The position numbers and the translations under genes are program-made. A stretch of 64,000 nucleotides of DNA, taken from the NCBI GenBank assembly GCA_051294375.1, contig CM119268.1, forward strand, positions 12,779,770-12,843,769, given 5' to 3'. The notes beneath the pieces were generated by a model that saw only the letters and a program-made list of their open reading frames with translations, made no database searches and was not told where the DNA came from. Below are positions 63,322-64,000 of the stretch, in pieces; position 1 is the stretch's first letter; every line of letters begins with the position of its first letter. This DNA comes from Paraspadella gotoi (lineage: Eukaryota; Chaetognatha).

Positions 63322-64000
<679 letters not shown>

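Overview
The window is nuclear DNA from an invertebrate animal, probably an ecdysozoan or another small bilaterian; I cannot name the species. The evidence is spliced protein-coding genes with GT-AG introns, a mix of very short introns (63-79 bp) and introns of many kilobases, abundant (GA)n/(CT)n microsatellites, and animal gene families: RSPRY1, a stand-alone peptide-amidating lyase and an M1 aminopeptidase. There is no sign of bacterial operons, CRISPR or phage.

Left and centre (4.4-54.6 kb, + strand): one large gene for an M1 zinc aminopeptidase. Twelve exons cover the HEXXH catalytic site to the stop codon; the N-terminal exons are not visible. Its 9.6-kb intron (4583-14203) holds an antisense nested gene (8256-12249, - strand) with ten 20-residue repeats, an Asn/Tyr/Gln-rich stretch, a helical region and, by a phase-matched splice, a KLHDC1/2-like Kelch propeller. 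Another intron holds a possible small tail-anchored membrane protein (23133-24516, + strand).

Middle (26.0-57.0 kb): the assembly is structurally abnormal. A block of about 13-15 kb carrying the 3' half of the aminopeptidase gene and the 3' end of the neighbouring lyase gene appears twice in tandem (29.2-43.87 kb and 43.9-57.0 kb), and part of it appears a third time inverted (26.0-28.9 kb). Copies differ by many single-base indels, which looks like uncorrected long-read sequence, but also by clean insertions with empty sites in the other copy: a 1216-bp hAT-like element, a 1519-bp TA-flanked element and about 2.5 kb of repeat-rich DNA. The simplest reading is two haplotypes placed end to end, joined at (GA)n/(CT)n tracts and N gaps. 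This is inference.

Right (55.9-64 kb): a peptidyl-alpha-hydroxyglycine alpha-amidating lyase (PAL, - strand, ten exons, convergent with the aminopeptidase), then two head-to-tail + strand genes: the 26S proteasome base subunit RPN1/PSMD2 (complete, one 64-bp intron) and the first four exons of RSPRY1, which runs off the window. The genes look like unrelated neighbours. The only functional link is that the aminopeptidase and PAL could both act on peptides in the secretory or extracellular space.
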